From positions 434,001 through 498,000 of the forward strand of contig VUYT01000006.1 in the NCBI GenBank assembly GCA_008802785.1: 64,000 nt of DNA. Reading direction: 5' to 3'. Below are positions 24,477 through 34,097 of the stretch, piece by piece. The notes beneath the pieces were generated by a model. The model made no database searches. It saw only the letters and a list, made by a program, of their open reading frames with translations, and was not told the DNA's origin. The position numbers were made by a program, and so were the translations under genes. This stretch comes from Symmetrospora coprosmae (lineage: Eukaryota > Basidiomycota > Cystobasidiomycetes > Symmetrosporaceae). Each line of letters opens with the position of its first letter. Within the stretch, counting starts at the first letter, position 1.

Positions 24477-25105
24477 GGTCGAGGTACGTTGAGAGAAGGG
24501 TGACGAGCAGCTCGGGCAGAGCAGGAGATGGCGATGTGGAATGGACGAGGGACGGTGAGGCGGACTGACCGCACTGAAGGAACAGGAAGGAGGGCAAGCT
24601 GCAACCCGTCGAGACGCCGCTGTCCTCTCAGGTGCGCCGTTCTGGATGCGCGAAGGCCCTCTCGGGTCCGACCCGCGCATCGGATGTTTGCCATTGTCCA
24701 TCGAATCGCGAGTCTTCTTGTCAGCTCGCCTCGTAACTATCGGTCTGCACTGTGCCGACGCTTCTCTTTCACGTCGTCGAGGACGTGCAAGTAAGGACTG
24801 CGGGAAGGGAACACATGGGCGTGAGCCGGAATTGTGAGTCTTGACACTCCGTTCCCTGACTATCCATGATCAGCGAGATAGCTCCAACTTGTATGCGATC
24901 CCGTGCAATGCTGCCCGCACCGGACATCGTCTGAAGAAAAAGGCACGAAGCAAGCGTTCCGAAGGTCTCGACGAATCAGAGGGCGAAGCCGAGTGGCGTT
25001 TCTTACTGGTCGAAGCGACATCATGTGCGATACATACCCGCTATACCTCTCCAGCACCTGTACAATACACACGATGCAGAGCCTGTCCCAGCCAGCCTGG
25101 GAGTA
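24477..25105. promoter_or_regulatory. Intergenic: promoter of paralogue B, 3' flank of paralogue C
   Basis: About 630 bp between two leftward paralogous genes. A purine-rich patch lies near 24525-24600 on the plus strand. No separate gene or pseudogene copy of the paralogue family is seen here. Confidence 0.45.
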
Positions 25106-26921
25106 TCACTCGTATCTATAGTCCCGCTTCTTCTCCTCGTACTGACCCTCCTCTACCACTTCCACAACCGTCTGCGACAATTGGATAGCCGCGATGGGGT
25201 GTTCACCGTTGCGGCCGAGCGTGTCTCCTCGGTTGCCAAAGGCCAGTCCCGCAGCTGCTTCATTGACGCTGTGCTCGTCAGAGCCGCCGTACAGAGCGTC
25301 GTGCAAGGAGACGCCGGAAAGGAAGAGATACGGCACCAGGAACGAATATCCTGTCGGATGCATACGAGGGCAGAGGATTAGCGTCCCGATAGCCTGGACA
25401 GCATAGCCTGTACAGCAGAGGTCAGGCTGTAACACACCTTCCCAGCAATATGAGATTGTAAAGTCCGTCTTTGGCGTCATCGTCGCAGTGACGCCCGATG
25501 CCTGGTAGAATGCCAGACTTGTCATGGCCGTCAGGAGGACAAAGTAAGCAGCAAGCAGGGTATTGTCCCGCTGCAGTGCCTTCCGAAGCTGGAGAGCCTT
25601 TTCGCCGGAGGTATCGAAGTTGGTCAGGATGTTGTGATACGCCTGCGGCATGGCAGTGGTGGGCTGGGCGGCCAAATTGGCAAACGGCCGCTCCTTTGGT
25701 AGTTCTGGTTTGAATGAGAGTCGCGAGTGACCGGTGGAGGGGGTGTCGGGCTGACTGCTGGGCGAAGCGGGCTGCAAGGGAATGTGGATGGACAGGTGTG
25801 CCGAGGGATCAAGATCATTTCCAGAGTAGCCAGTGGATGAGGCTACCGGTGCAGCAGGAGCGATGAAGGCAGGCATCAGCTGGGTGCGTTCACATGCTAT
25901 ATGTGCGGCTCACTCTGCCCAACTTCGAGCTTGCTAATTCGGGCCTTGATTGTCCTGTTGAGGCCCAAGGCGGGGATGATACCGGTGACGAAGAAGATGA
26001 TTGTGTAGCTAGAGTAGACGAGACCACCGGCACGGGCGGAGAGCTTTGACCATTTCTTGGCTTCCTCTGACGGCGTCTCACAAAGCTAGTCAGACGAGCC
26101 GCCATCAAGGTAGCCATAGCTTTGCAGAAGAATCCGGGCGGCTCACGCAAAGTCGCCATGGCATCCGCGAGCCCTGCAAGCAGGGTCATATCCTGCGCTT
26201 GTCGGGCAGCGTTGATAGTCGCCACAGCCTGTTCGTACCCCTGCTGCCCGGTGGCGAACTGGCGTCCGGCGAAGTACGAGCCAGGCGCTACGCCGGCCAA
26301 GAATGCCAGGCAGGCGAGCACGAGGAGTGTATTCAAGAGGGTGGCGGACGGGAGCAGTGCGCGGGCCTGGCTGGTAGATCGACGCCGGTTGTAGTTGATG
26401 AGGGCGCGCCGGACGGAGGGGGCATTGCAGATGACGCTCGTCGAGATGATTGCATAGGAGATGGTAAGGACGCTGGCGACGTACCACCAGAAGCTGCCGA
26501 GTCCAGCGGTGAGCTTGCGGTCCTTGACGCCCCTCTCGAACAGGATGGAAAAGATGATGAGGACTACCGGAGGCGCGCGGGCGCAGCGTCAGCCGGATGC
26601 AACAGAGGCCGTTTTCGACGGAGCCCACTCACAAACGGCGACTACGGAAAAGAGAACAGGCGTGAAGACTCGTGGTGACGGACGCGTTGCTGCGCCGTCC
26701 TCGATGAACCAGTGCAATCGGCCCTTTCGAGCCTTGATGGCTAGCGCGGTCAGGGTGACCAGGATCGATACGCCCAAGAGCCCTGTGGCGATGTGTGCTT
26801 GCAGCCAGAAGGCATCGGTCATTGCCGGGAAGACCTGTGTCCCGAATTGGTCGAGGAGAAAGTCATATGGATCTACGCCCGCAGGAAGAGCCTGGATAGC
26901 CTTGAGTAGATCAGCGGCCAT
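25106..26921 (-). CDS. Polytopic membrane protein of unknown function, paralogue C
   Basis: Starts at 26921 (MAADLLKAIQALPAGVDPYDF) and ends at 25106. Layout is the same as paralogue B: IATGLLGVSILVTLTALAI then KARKGRLHWFIEDGAA; LIIFSILFERGVKDRKLTAG; SFWWYVASVLTISYAII; NAPSVRRALINYNRR; LLNTLLVLACLAFLAGVAPG; a helical loop GYEQAVATINAARQAQDM; a membrane segment near YTIIFFVTGIIPALGL ending in basic residues. The soluble block has HLSIHIPLQ, LSFKPELPKERPFANLA and SGEKALQLRKALQRDNTLLA, followed by two hydrophobic segments. The tail is IQLSQTVVEVVEEGQ plus a short basic end. The same-strand neighbour at 22636-24476 is evidently its tandem duplicate. Cellular location (plasma membrane or endomembrane) cannot be decided; there is no cleavable signal peptide. 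Confidence 0.8.
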
Positions 26922-27659
26922 GGTGCCGTGGGGTAGCTGGATTGAAAGTGGGCCAGTTCTTTGACGCAGATGTGGTGAATGATATAGGCGTCGGCGCTAA
27001 AAGGAGGAAGGCGGAGGCAAGCGCGACGGAAAGATGAGAAGGGAGGAGACGAAGAAGATGCGTTGAGGGGCCTTTACACGAGAGCCCATGGCGAAGCGGA
27101 TCCGGCGAGATGAGGGGGCCGGCCTTCCGACTCGGCAGCCTAAAGCTCGCACCGTCTCTCGAAGCACGGAGAACCTAGAGCTGTGGCGGAGGGCTGTTGC
27201 GGTGCGACAAGATCATCTTCATGGACGAACCAAATCCGACGACCATCGCCCCCGAAGCGGACTTCCGACATCTTCTTCCGCCCGTCTTCCAATTCCGTTG
27301 CACCCGACCGTGGACGGTGGGGTCATGTGGGTGAGGAGACTGCCAGGACTGGAGAAAGCGTGTGCTAGCAGGTGAAGATGCATGGTGAGAATCATATCAG
27401 CCGAGCATCAGCAGGCACGTTCGAGGACCACAAAGATGTCGAAATGGCTCGGATCGCCTCCGCTCGGCCGCGGGTCGGGGAAGGGCCCATGCGCGCGAAT
27501 CCATGCAGGGATTACAGATACACCGGTTGGAACCGCGAAAGCAGGCAGGCAGGAACGACACAGCAGAGGTGTACAAGGACATCAAAGAAAAGCGAGAACC
27601 CCTCTCAACCGAAGCTAGCGAGCGGTCGCTCCTGTGTATGCAGCGAAAGCAGGCAATCG
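26922..27659. promoter_or_regulatory. Intergenic: promoter of paralogue C, 3' flank of complex I gene
   Basis: A purine-rich tract at about 26999-27062 (pyrimidine-rich on the coding strand of the leftward gene) lies 80-140 bp upstream of the paralogue C start. No gene is seen in the remainder. Confidence 0.45.
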
Positions 27660-30492
27660 TCAGCTCCCGCGCAGCCGATCCGACCATTCCGTATACTGCA
27701 CACGCACCTCATCGTGAATGTGATTCTCGCCCTTGATGAACGCGTCCGTGCATTTGGCCATCGTGACGGACGATCTGCTGATTGCGTCCGTCCTGTAAAA
27801 GTTCTCTATCGGGCTCTTAAATGCGCCCGTAGTCGCCGCTGCGGCGGTGCGCTTTGCCGGCTTGCTCTGAGCGAGATGGGTGAACCCGACGAGCGGGTTG
27901 CTGGGGACGTCGACCGTGTCGTACGCGTTGAGCGAGGGCGAAATGTCCCACATGCGATCGCGGAGGCCCGAGACGTCGTCGTACGGCAGCGTCTCGCCGA
28001 GCACCTCGGACAGCGCGCGCACAATCTTCCAGTCGTCCCTCGACGCCCCCGGCGGGCCCACCGCCGCGCGGCCGAGCTGCACCCGGCCTTCCGTGTTGAC
28101 GTACGTCGAGGCTTTCTCCGTGTACGCCGACCCGGGCAGGCACACGTCCGCGTACGATGCACCGACATCGCCGTGGTGCCCCTGGTACACGACAAACGCA
28201 TCCCGCGGGATGGCTGATGGGTCGAAGTCGTCGGCGTTCAGGAGGTAAATGAATTTGGGCGTAACGTCAGCGGCCTTTGCTGCTGGCGTGAAGCCAATGT
28301 CGTAGGCAGCCGTGTGCGAGATGGCCTAGAACGTTGCAAGTGAGGGTTTAGCCAGCGATCGACTGCCATCTGCCAACTGGCCCTGCACGCACCCTCTGCA
28401 GAACGTTGAAGCCCTGCCAGTCCTTGTGGACGAAGCGGGCCTTATTCTTGACGACGTGCTCGGCGATCGTCTTCAAGACTTCTGGTCCATCAGCGTGATC
28501 ATAGATGCCCGAACCAACAATGATCATGGGCTTCTTTGCGTTCTTGAACTTGTCCGCGAAAGCGCCTTTCCCACCCGTCGTGAGGAAGTCCTTGACGGCC
28601 TTGAGGTCCTCCCCGAGCTTCTCGTACTCGAACGTCGAGGCAAAGTCCGATCCGATGAGGGCAATGTCGAGGCCGTTCTGGAGGTACGCCTTGCGGAGGC
28701 GCGTGTTGAGGATGGCGGCCTCTGTGCGCGGGTTGGTGCCGACGAGGAGCAGGGCGTCGGCCTCCTCTGCGCCGGCAATGGTCGAGTTGAACGTGTAGTT
28801 GCTGCGCGAGTCGACCCCCGTTGCCGGTGCGACGGACGACGAGCCGAGCTGCGTATCGAGCGTCGTGTTATCCGAGCCGAGCCGGTTCATGAGGTCCTTG
28901 AGCGCGACGAGCGCCTCGGTGTCTGCGAGGCCGCCCGCAATCGCCTTGATCTCGTTCCCGCTCGCGCCGGACTTGCTCAGGCCCTGCGCAATAGCGTCGA
29001 GCGCCTCGGGCCACGACGCGGGGACAAACTTGCCGTCCCGGCGGACGAGCGGCGTCGTCAGGCGCTGGTACTTCAAGCCATCGTACGCAAAGCGCGTCTT
29101 GTCGTGGATCCACTCCTCGTTGACGTCGTCATTCACGCGCGGCTGGATCCGGAACACCTGCGTCCCGCGCGTGTCGATGCGGATGTTGCTCCCAATGCCG
29201 TCCATGACGTCGATCGACTCGGTCTTCTTGAGCTCCCACGGCCGCGCCTGGAACGCATAGGGCTTTGACGTGAGGGCGCCCACGGGGCATAGGTCAATCA
29301 CGTTGCCGGACATTTCAGTGTTGAGCACCTTTTGCACGTAGGTCCCGATCTGCATCTCATTGCCGCGGCCCGTGCTGCCCAGCTCGTCTACCCCCGCGAC
29401 CTCGTTGGCGAATCGAATGCAGCGCGTGCAGTGAATGCACCGCGTCATGACAGTCTTGACGAGGGGCCCGAGGTCCTTGTCCTCCACTGCACGCTTCCCC
29501 GTGATCTCGTGGAACCGGTTCCTGTCGCTTCCGTAGCTGTTTGGTGGCACGAGTGTGTCAGGATGTGGGAGCTGTGAGCGGCGCTCCGGGGTGGGGAGAA
29601 GCCTACCGAGCACTCTGATCTTGCAGATCGCATTGTCCTGCAAGGCAGAGGCAAGGTCGTGTTGGCGATGAGATTGACAGGACTGCTCAGAGATCGAGAT
29701 AAGCGTGCCGGCACGCACCTCCCTGGTCGCAGACGGGACAGTCCAACGGGTGGTTTGCCAGCAGGTATTCCATGACGCCCTCTCGTGCGCCCTTGATGAG
29801 AGGAGTGTCCGTCTTGACCTTTTGTCCCGGCATTGCGGGCATTGCGCAGGATGCTTGTGGCTGAGTGAGGGGCGAGTGAGAGATCATCAGATTGGGTGTC
29901 GCCACATCGGGTGCATCTCGAGTGCAAGAGCGCACCTTTGGAGGGCCTGAGAGTAGGAATGGACACGGGTTGCGGATCAGTCACTGTGCATCCGTGTCAA
30001 AGCGAAGCTGTGCAGTAGGGGTAGCCCACCTGGCGAGACCTCGACAAGGCACATTCGGCAGTTCCCTGTTGGCCACCAGCGAGGGAAGGACACTTCAATC
30101 AGCGGCGAGTCCCGCACAAACGGAGACGAGCTGGCACAGGCATCAGGTGATGGGGTGGTGGGAACGCACCGGCAATGGCTAGTCTGTCGTGGTAGCTGTT
30201 GTCGTGCCAGCAATAGCGCACAATCGACAGTGCTCAGCTTTCGCCCAAAAGCAAGGAGGGAGGGAGACACGCACCAGAATCTGGGTATTGTCGCTCCTGC
30301 AATCTCGCAGGCCTGGATGAGTGCAGTCCCCTGGGGCACGCTGACCTCCTTGCCGTCAATCTCGAGCGAGATCATCTTTGTCTCTCTGCGCTGGCTCGTC
30401 GAGGCGAACGAGCGTGCTGCAGCGGTACCCGCAGCTGCAGAGCGACGGGTCGCGGCGGATCCTCCGCGCAGGACCTGGCGGGCCGAGAGCAT
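27660..30492 (-). CDS. NDUFS1: NADH:ubiquinone oxidoreductase 75/78-kDa subunit (complex I, NDUFS1)
   Basis: Iron-sulfur subunit of mitochondrial complex I, in the matrix arm that passes electrons from NADH. The Arg/Ala-rich start ([19 protein letters not shown]) is a targeting presequence. Exons 1-3 build the [2Fe-2S] ferredoxin domain: [19 protein letters not shown], then [19 protein letters not shown] across two introns, then [13 protein letters not shown]. The His-Cys segment [12 protein letters not shown] and [16 protein letters not shown] carry [4Fe-4S] ligands. Molybdopterin-oxidoreductase-like domains follow in a long exon (to 28390) and a final exon reaching 27660. The last ~25 residues ([12 protein letters not shown]...) are less conserved, so the precise C-terminus is less sure. 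Divergently paired with the RA-PH gene across a (TG)n-containing promoter. Confidence 0.94.
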
Positions 30493-31045
30493 GTTGGCAG
30501 TGTGTGCAATAATGTGATGCAGCCGTGTGGCTGGTGTTCCGAGATGGTCAGTGCTTGGGAAGAGAGCAAGGCGCTGCCGCTGTCGCCGCCCCCCTTCGCC
30601 CTTCAGCGGGGGTCAGCGGCCAACCGTAGCTGCCGGATTGTGGCTTCTCTCGCTCCTCTGGACAGGAACGGTACAGCAGCCATCATGCCAATGCAGACAG
30701 GGCAAAGAGGTGTATCCCATTGCAATGGAGCTGCCACATCGCTTCAAAGTGGCCTTTTCCATCCCGCTCGCGACCTCACGGGAGAAGCCTGATTGCGAGT
30801 ACAGTACAGCGCAGCAGCGTCGGAGAGGGAGGAGCGGAGCACGCGTGTGAGAAGAAGGCAAGGGGGACAGCCTGCTATAATACTCGAGCAATGGGAGCAT
30901 CTCTTCAATGCAGCTATAGGGAGAAGAGGCTGTCCGCACCCTGCAGTGAGAACCGGGTCGGGTCGCCACAGCGACGGCCGGCGACAGGCGCCGTGACACG
31001 GATGCAGCGGATGCAACGCGATGGCGGGCGGAGGGGATGGAGATG

Positions 31046-31084
<39 letters not shown>

Positions 31085-31128
31085 ATGGACGCAGTCGCTT
31101 CTCTGCTCCACTTCTCTGTACCGCAAGC
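30493..31128. promoter_or_regulatory. Divergent promoter of complex I and RA-PH genes
   Basis: This 636-bp gap between two divergent starts holds the (TG)18 microsatellite listed separately, about 50 bp before the rightward ATG. The remainder shows no gene. Confidence 0.5.
31048..31083. repeat. (TG)18 dinucleotide microsatellite
   Basis: An uninterrupted run of 18 TG units. It ends 45 bp upstream of the proposed ATG (31129) of the RA-PH gene, so it lies in that gene's leader or core promoter. Confidence 0.95.
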
Positions 31129-33685
31129 ATGCACATTGTGATCCGCTTGCTGCGTGGGTGTCGTCTGCCAGTGCGACTCGCTCAAGCTGCTGACCGCGTC
31201 TGACCGTAGTCGCTACAGCCCTGGACCGATGGCAGACTTTCGAGCTCCCCGCCGAGGCCAGCGTCGTCGAACTCAAGATACGGGCACTGCAGCAGTTCCG
31301 TCTCCTTCCTTCCCCTTCCCTTTCCCTTTCCCCTGCTCCTCCTCACTTCTTACCCGTCTCTGTCTTCTGCCCTCCTCGCTCCGTCAGCAGCTCCTCGTCG
31401 ACGACAACTAATACAGGATCGCACTCGCCGGAGCGCGTCCTCCGCGATGGCCACACGGCGGACTCGACAACCCTCAAGGACCGCCGCCGAGCCAGTCTCA
31501 TCCATTCGTCAGGGTCAGCGTCGTCAAATGCCAACAATATCAGAGACGGTTCGTCGAGCCAAGACGACCTGCTCAGGGCTGGACTCGTTATTGCCAGCTA
31601 CGGCCTGATCTCGGTATGTGGGGGACACCACATCGACGAGAACGGGACACGGCTGGGCCAAGTCTGCGTCAAGCACGATCTGCTTGTAGTGAGTGGGCTT
31701 CTGCCTTGCTCGAGCGGAAGACCGGACAGCCAGGCTGAGATTTCCCCACCCCGTCTGTCTGCCTGACTGCGCGCTCACACAGCTGCAGCTCCGCGCCCGC
31801 GGCGTCCACCTGCCCCTGGACCGCTTCTGCGAGCCCTTCATTCGCGTCTCGTGCTACGTCCACGTCCAAGAAGCGTCCAGCAAGCACAGTTCCTCGTTTG
31901 ATCATGCGCAGGACCAGCCGTCCCCGCACGACAGGCGATCCGCCTCTTCGTACAAGGCGTACAGGCTCGTATTGTTCCAAGGGCAGATATCGCTGTACAA
32001 GACGGTGGACAAGGCGAACGGCAGCGGCAGTGGCAGTGGCAGTGGCAGAAAGAAGGAGGTCCTCTTCCGCATCTTCGCAGCGCCCACCCTCGCAGGGCAC
32101 GTCACATCCGTGGCGCCACTGGAAGTAGGCATGGCCAGCGCCCATGTGCTCCGGTTCAGGACGCCAGACGGGGCAAGACTGGCCATCCGGACTGCCAAGG
32201 AGGACGAGTGGGAGGACCTGCTGCGCTGCTTGGGTCCGGTAAGTGCCCTGCCTCGTCCTTGCAGTGCACGTGGATGTAGGACGGCCACGCTTTCTTGCCG
32301 TTTGATGCCTGACGAGCGATACCACGCCACAGGACGGTCTCATCGCTGCTTCTTCGGGCGCGCGAGCGCAGCTGCGGTGGCGCGAGGAGGGTGAGTCCTG
32401 ATCTCCGCATGCATGCCTCCTCTGCTATTCGGCCGGGCTAAGGTGACGTGTGACCATCCTTAGCCCTGGCCCGCGCGCAGTCCGCCAACCTCGACCTGCC
32501 CCCACCGTACCATATTTCAGGCAGCGAACGCCAGACGAGCACGGGCATCCAGCGCCTAGAGACGCGTACGCCCGACCAGGACAGCGTCAAGAGCAGCACT
32601 CTGCAGCGATTGTCCGTCCGCTCTCTCGACATGGCTGCTGGCGCTGGTGCCGAGAATGCAGGGCGGACGCGGACGCCGGATCAGCAACACACGCCCAGTC
32701 CAGCCTCGTCGCTCGCACGCACGCGGACAGCCTCGCCGGTCACGGCGCGCAAGCTGCAGTATCCGCTGGCTGCTCACGACCAGCGAGCGGACAAGTCTCA
32801 CTATCAGCCTGCGCGTCCGGCCTGCGAACATGCGAGTGTGCCGGAGGTAGCAAGCCCGCTGAAGAGCGGGATCGGGAGGGTGTCGATGAAGAGGTCTTTC
32901 AGCGACTTCCCACAGTACGTTTCAAAGAATCCCGCCTGGTATTGGCATCACGCCAGGAGCGTGCCGATGAATGCCCTTCCCAAATTCTTTGCCCTCACAG
33001 GCTCCAGCCAGCTGCAGAGCTGGCCGATGCGCCGCACCACTTACCGCCGCCTGCGCACTCCCAGTCGACGCTGTACAAGGTCGTCCGCCGCGCGCGCAGC
33101 TTCAGCACGCCGCAGGTCCACGCAGCTGCAGCTCAAGACTCGCCAGTCACGGCCAGCACCAGCCCGGGGCAGCGAGACGCGCAGCCCAGGGAGAGAGAAA
33201 AGATTGTCGATCCACCCGTCGTGCCGCGCAAGAGCCGCCTGCGCCTGGCTGACGGGCTCGCTGGCGCCGTGCACTGCGAGGTGCCGCCATGTCCCCTTCG
33301 GCCCCATGGTGCAGACAGCCCCGGCGCGGGCGAGCAGCTGGACCAGCCCGGCCTTCCACCGCACTAGAATCTGAGCACTGCGTCGAGCACGAGCAGTGGC
33401 ACTACGCGCACGGTGGGCAGCGGAAGCACGGGCCTCGCAGATGACGGCGGGTTCAGTCACTCGGCAAGATCGGAATCACGGTTCAGCTCGAGCTCGAGCG
33501 CGAACTCTGAGCTCGACGAAGCAGATTATGCGTACGCACGCACGCACGGAGTCACCTCGCTCGCAGACGCAGGCGTTAAACAGCAGACGCACTGGCAGAT
33601 GACGTCTGGACACGCGTCATCGCGGCTCGTCGCGCGAGACGCGCGTGGCAGCTCGGCTGGTGACAAGCTCAGGAGGTTCTTCTGA
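31129..33685 (+). CDS. Probable Ras-association (RA) plus PH-like domain protein
   Basis: Seven exons: 31129-31153, 31219-31688, 31783-32238, 32333-32390, 32464-32914, 33001-33280 and 33368-33685. They total 2058 nt (685 aa) and close in phase. The first exon encodes eight residues and its splice forms MHIVIRLLPLDRWQTFELPA, followed by EASVVELKIRALQQF, the beta-beta-helix start of an RA/ubiquitin-like domain. A second folded region (about residues 165-300) has FCEPFIRVSCYVHV, YKAYRLVLFQGQISLYK and LRFRTPDGARLAIRTAKEDEWEDLL, which fits a PH fold. The rest is Ser/Thr/Pro-rich. The final intron (33281-33367) has a weak GTGCCG donor and ends exactly at a TAG, which would be an in-frame stop if unspliced; then the protein would end about 105 residues earlier. 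Role in small-GTPase or phosphoinositide signalling is inferred from the domains only. Confidence 0.7.
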
Positions 33686-34097
33686 TACAGGGCCAGGATA
33701 ATCAAGACGGCCAGGGCACTCCATCCAAGTTCTCGTAGTGCGTTCATGAACATATGAGGATAGCATAGATTATCTGCCTTCGGCGTAGCTAGCGTGACAT
33801 GCTCTCGAGAATTAGGCTAGGTCGTAGCTGTCATTGAAGGTTGTGGTATGGAACCAGTAATTGAGCTCTGATCGAGCTGGAACGCACTGCCGGTCGTCGC
33901 ACTTGCGTCTGCACAGATAGATCCAGACTGTTCGTTACCGTGATATTGGGTGTATCGCGCAAATTGTGTGGCTCAGAGCATTCGCGCACAGCAAGTTGAG
34001 TTGGAAGCCCGGACTGCCCAGATCGCAGAACAGGCTCCTTCCTCGTGTATCAATGAGCCAAGTTCGTTGGAACGTCTGCATCAATCAACGCGGACAT
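33686..34097. other. Convergent intergenic gap
   Basis: Holds the 3' flanks of two converging genes; locally AT-richer than the surrounding coding sequence. No gene is seen. Confidence 0.5.

Noticed and set aside
28426-29268. 280-codon plus-strand frame opposite the complex I gene
   Set aside because: No domain and full overlap with conserved coding sequence of the complex I subunit; a GC-driven antisense frame.
33365-33367. TAG as the definite end of the RA-PH gene
   Set aside because: It coincides with an intron acceptor in the right phase and the same frame continues in Ser-rich coding-like sequence to 33685. Kept as an alternative in the findings instead.
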